Shown here: positions 4,596 to 6,823 of the stretch, piece by piece
Layout: every line of letters begins with the position of its first letter
Numbering within the stretch: position 1 is the stretch's first letter
From: Acidobacteriaceae bacterium
GTDB lineage: Bacteria > Acidobacteriota > Terriglobia > Terriglobales > Acidobacteriaceae
Assembly: GCA_027364815.1 (NCBI GenBank)
Contig: DAHXOQ010000155.1
Coordinates: 1 to 6,823, forward strand
DNA length: 6,823 bases
Direction: 5' to 3'
Notes under the pieces: model-generated
Told to the model about the DNA's origin: nothing
Database searches by the model: none
What the model saw: only the letters and a program-made list of their open reading frames with translations
Program-made: the position numbers and the translations under genes

Positions 4596-6598
4596 CAGGC
4601 ATCTCCACCCATCAGTTTTAATTGAGTAACATTATCGATCGCTGCTTGTCTGCCTAGGCGCGGTGGTAGGGTTTGATTCGATTTGGCAAGCGTGATGAAA
4701 GCACCCCGCGGGACAGTCGGATCGTCCAAGATCGCACAGAGTTGTTCCAAGCGTTCAACAGTCACACGATGGTGAGTGACCCATCGGTCAGCGCCATAAT
4801 GGCCATCTGATTCTGCCAATTCGGCGCGCTGCAAAAGCTCTCGGGCTTCCTCAAGCTGTCGATTCACCTCGGCATTCTTGACGCCGTTGCCCTTCACACA
4901 TACCAACTCTTCGCAGTTAATGCAGTCGCGGTGGATTTCGCATGGAGACATCGTGAAATCATGGATGCAGAAGCCCAGCTCAGTTGTGTGCGCCGTTGGA
5001 ACTTTTAGTTGAGCGAATTCGTCTCTCGATACCAGACGGCGGTCAGGGGTGTGCCCGAGCGGACCGAACATTTGCGAGCTGTCACCGACAGCTTCTCTGA
5101 TCTTGACGAGCATCTCAGTTGGACTGACGTGGTCGTAGGCTGCGTTCTGGCGCACATCCACACGGCCCGACCACTTCGCAATGTCGAGCTGACTCAACCC
5201 ACCCATTTGTGCGACTGTGTTCAGGTAATGGCGAAACTGATGAGTGCTGACACGGATGCTCGTCCCATCGGCTTCCTTAAGTCCGAGCCGGTCAAACATA
5301 GAGTCCCGACCATCTTTTTTGGAACCGAGTGCATCGTTTATGAAATCTGTCGGGACCGGCTCGATCATGCACAAATATGTCGAATGGGTGCGACGCAGCT
5401 CATTCGTGCGAACGAGCAACAGGGCTTCGCTGTACCGAAGCCCTGTCTCTTTGTTCAAAACGGGGAAACCCCGCGGAAGAAGCGACACGACGGCTCTTTC
5501 AACATCGTCGAAGAGAAACGCTACTCTCCCTGCGACGATTTTACGTTCGATTCCGTGGGACGAGCACCATATATTTGAGTCCTTCACGCCGATGATCCTG
5601 GCGACATCTTCTGTCGTTAGGTAAGCGCTCGATCGCATGTGCTCTGCACCTGGTGGCAGGAACAATCGATCAGGATTGTTTTCGTACCATGCAGCGATTT
5701 CGCGTGCCGGTGCGCTTACTGCCTTGAGCTTAGAAATTGCCTCGCTAACTACGTCTGACATCCCGCTATAAACTGGTTTGACCATCGGCGGGGCTCCTTT
5801 CGATGGCCACCAGCGCATCAGAACCCGGGTTTCAGTCGGCGTCTGCTGAGTGATCTCACAATTCACAGGCAGGAGCAGCACTTCGCTGATCCTGCTCGGT
5901 GCAGCCAGGAGAATAGCAGTCACGGAGGTTACGAGTATGTCCCCAGGGTCCTTTGCTAGATGAAATGCCCTCGGCAGCGCCGCAAGTGCAGCGTCTGTCG
6001 GCATCTTAGCCGAACGCCGTTCGTCGAACTCCATGCCAACTCGTTGAGTGTCCGAGGGCCGGTGCAACGTATTGCGCCAGCGGACCGGAACGGCAGTAAA
6101 GCCGCTCTCGGTAATGAATGCAGCGAGTTGTTCGAGGTCACCGCCCAACCTGTATGTAAGGGCCTCGACGAACCTGCGCCTGATAACATTAGCCGCCATG
6201 TCGAACACGTGCCCGTTGATCTGCTCAATTGCAGCGCTACAGAGTTCCGTATCGAGAGCCTGCGCGAGGGCCTTGAGAGCGTACAGCCTGCCATGAACAA
6301 ACTTCTTCGGTCTAAGACCATGCATGTATCGGAAATAGGCTTTGGCGAATGATAGAAACGGCTCTCTAAAAGGGACTTGGGCCTTGTTGTCATCAGAGAA
6401 CGCGTAAAAATTGACGCGAACTCTCTTATTTCCTCGTCCTTTTAGGTCCAGATAATCGGTTACATCCCAAACGTTTTCGTCGAAGTCGAGGTCAGCTCCA
6501 AACATATGCAAATCTGCACGGGCAGATTGGATAAACCCGCGAAGATTATCACTACCAGAAAGTTCGGGACGAGGACAAAACACGACCGCACTAGCCAT
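4595..6598 (-). CDS. large tyrosine recombinase (GinC-like integrase)
   Basis: A 667-residue site-specific recombinase that cuts and rejoins DNA through a 3'-phosphotyrosine link. The catalytic residues can be read in order: R236 in S-R-I-S-E, a probable K268 in W-P-S-K-G, H453-Q-F-R456, W476 in A-K-W-S-G-R (Trp in place of the second His, a common variant), and the nucleophile Y488 in A-A-Y-D-H. The N-terminal 200 residues would be the core-binding region. About 180 residues follow the Tyr and contain C544, C553, H556, C559, C562 and C567, which could bind zinc, then a coiled-coil-like helix. This is about twice the size of a phage integrase and typical of multi-recombinase elements. ATG at 6598 has GGAGG 9 bases upstream and overlaps the end of the preceding recombinase gene by 8 bases. 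All catalytic residues are present, so it should be active. Confidence 0.85.
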   Translation of the reverse strand: MASAVVFCPRPELSGSDNLRGFIQSARADLHMFGADLDFDENVWDVTDYLDLKGRGNKRVRVNFYAFSDDNKAQVPFREPFLSFAKAYFRYMHGLRPKKFVHGRLYALKALAQALDTELCSAAIEQINGHVFDMAANVIRRRFVEALTYRLGGDLEQLAAFITESGFTAVPVRWRNTLHRPSDTQRVGMEFDERRSAKMPTDAALAALPRAFHLAKDPGDILVTSVTAILLAAPSRISEVLLLPVNCEITQQTPTETRVLMRWWPSKGAPPMVKPVYSGMSDVVSEAISKLKAVSAPAREIAAWYENNPDRLFLPPGAEHMRSSAYLTTEDVARIIGVKDSNIWCSSHGIERKIVAGRVAFLFDDVERAVVSLLPRGFPVLNKETGLRYSEALLLVRTNELRRTHSTYLCMIEPVPTDFINDALGSKKDGRDSMFDRLGLKEADGTSIRVSTHQFRHYLNTVAQMGGLSQLDIAKWSGRVDVRQNAAYDHVSPTEMLVKIREAVGDSSQMFGPLGHTPDRRLVSRDEFAQLKVPTAHTTELGFCIHDFTMSPCEIHRDCINCEELVCVKGNGVKNAEVNRQLEEARELLQRAELAESDGHYGADRWVTHHRVTVERLEQLCAILDDPTVPRGAFITLAKSNQTLPPRLGRQAAIDNVTQLKLMGGDA

Positions 6599-6823
6599 TC
6601 GATTCTTCCTCCGTTCCCGCCTTGATCTCGGTGCACCGCCTTACAACATCTGCGACAGCAAGAATCGTTCGGTCATTGACGCTGGCTATTCGTTTGTCAG
6701 TCTGGGAGAGCAGTCGCTCGCGCTCCTCCATTAGGAAGTCAAGTACTCGCTCGTGTGGACCGTCAAGCCATGGTTCGAAGCAGCGGCACGTATAACACGC
6801 AACTGGAGCAAGCAATCCACAGA
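6591..6823 (-). CDS. C-terminal end of an upstream recombinase-like protein (partial)
   Basis: An open frame enters from the right edge and stops at 6591-6593. About 76 residues are visible and there is no believable start: the first in-window start-like codon is a TTG with open codons before it. The sequence holds C-G-L-L-A-P-V-A-C-Y-T-C-R-C-F-E-P-W and then G-P-H-E-R-V-L, followed by a charged helix. I associate this Cys-containing C-terminal segment with the long recombinases that precede a second recombinase in such operons (GinB-like). The catalytic domain is outside the window. The 8-base overlap with the next gene shows that they form one operon. Confidence 0.65.
   Translation of the reverse strand, partial: CGLLAPVACYTCRCFEPWLDGPHERVLDFLMEERERLLSQTDKRIASVNDRTILAVADVVRRCTEIKAGTEEESNG

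Noticed and set aside
5009..5578. A 189-residue plus-strand open frame inside the recombinase gene
   Set aside because: It is antisense to the catalytic domain, whose motifs are intact, and it matches no family I recognise.

Overview
The window looks like the inner end of a small integrated genomic island in a bacterium, most likely a proteobacterium. I infer this from the Sel1-repeat style, the moderate-to-high G+C of the recombinase genes and clear GGAGG-type ribosome binding sites. It cannot be placed more precisely from the sequence alone.

Right part (4143-6823, all minus strand): three tightly overlapping genes. They are the C-terminal end of one recombinase-like protein (cut by the window edge), a complete 667-residue tyrosine recombinase with a C-terminal cysteine cluster, and a 150-residue protein with a coiled coil. 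This resembles the end of the multi-recombinase operon (ginABCD) that defines GInt-type islands, whose published plan is recombinase operon, then cargo, then a short AT-rich 3' end.

Middle part (375-4146): the probable cargo. A small plus-strand ribbon-helix-helix-like gene converges on the recombinase operon, and the two share one CTAG as both stop codons. It is divergent from an XRE-type regulator. Downstream of the regulator, on the minus strand, lie a short polymerase-beta-type nucleotidyltransferase and a DUF262 (DGQQR-motif) protein, joined by a 4-base GTGA overlap, and then a cytoplasmic Sel1-repeat protein. The nucleotidyltransferase/DUF262 pair under an XRE regulator has the look of a defence or stress module. 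I cannot match it to a named system.

Left part (1-374): the last codons of a possible plus-strand host gene, a strong intrinsic terminator hairpin, and about 250 bases of gene-free AT-leaning sequence. This stretch holds a striking dyad (two 12-base arms matching at 10 of 12 positions around a 6-base centre, 186-215) shaped like a tyrosine-recombinase core site. It is a candidate island end. An 8-base word, AGGCAATT, occurs in three noncoding or regulatory places: here, over the nucleotidyltransferase promoter, and inside a palindrome at the regulator start. This suggests one regulator controlling the cargo.
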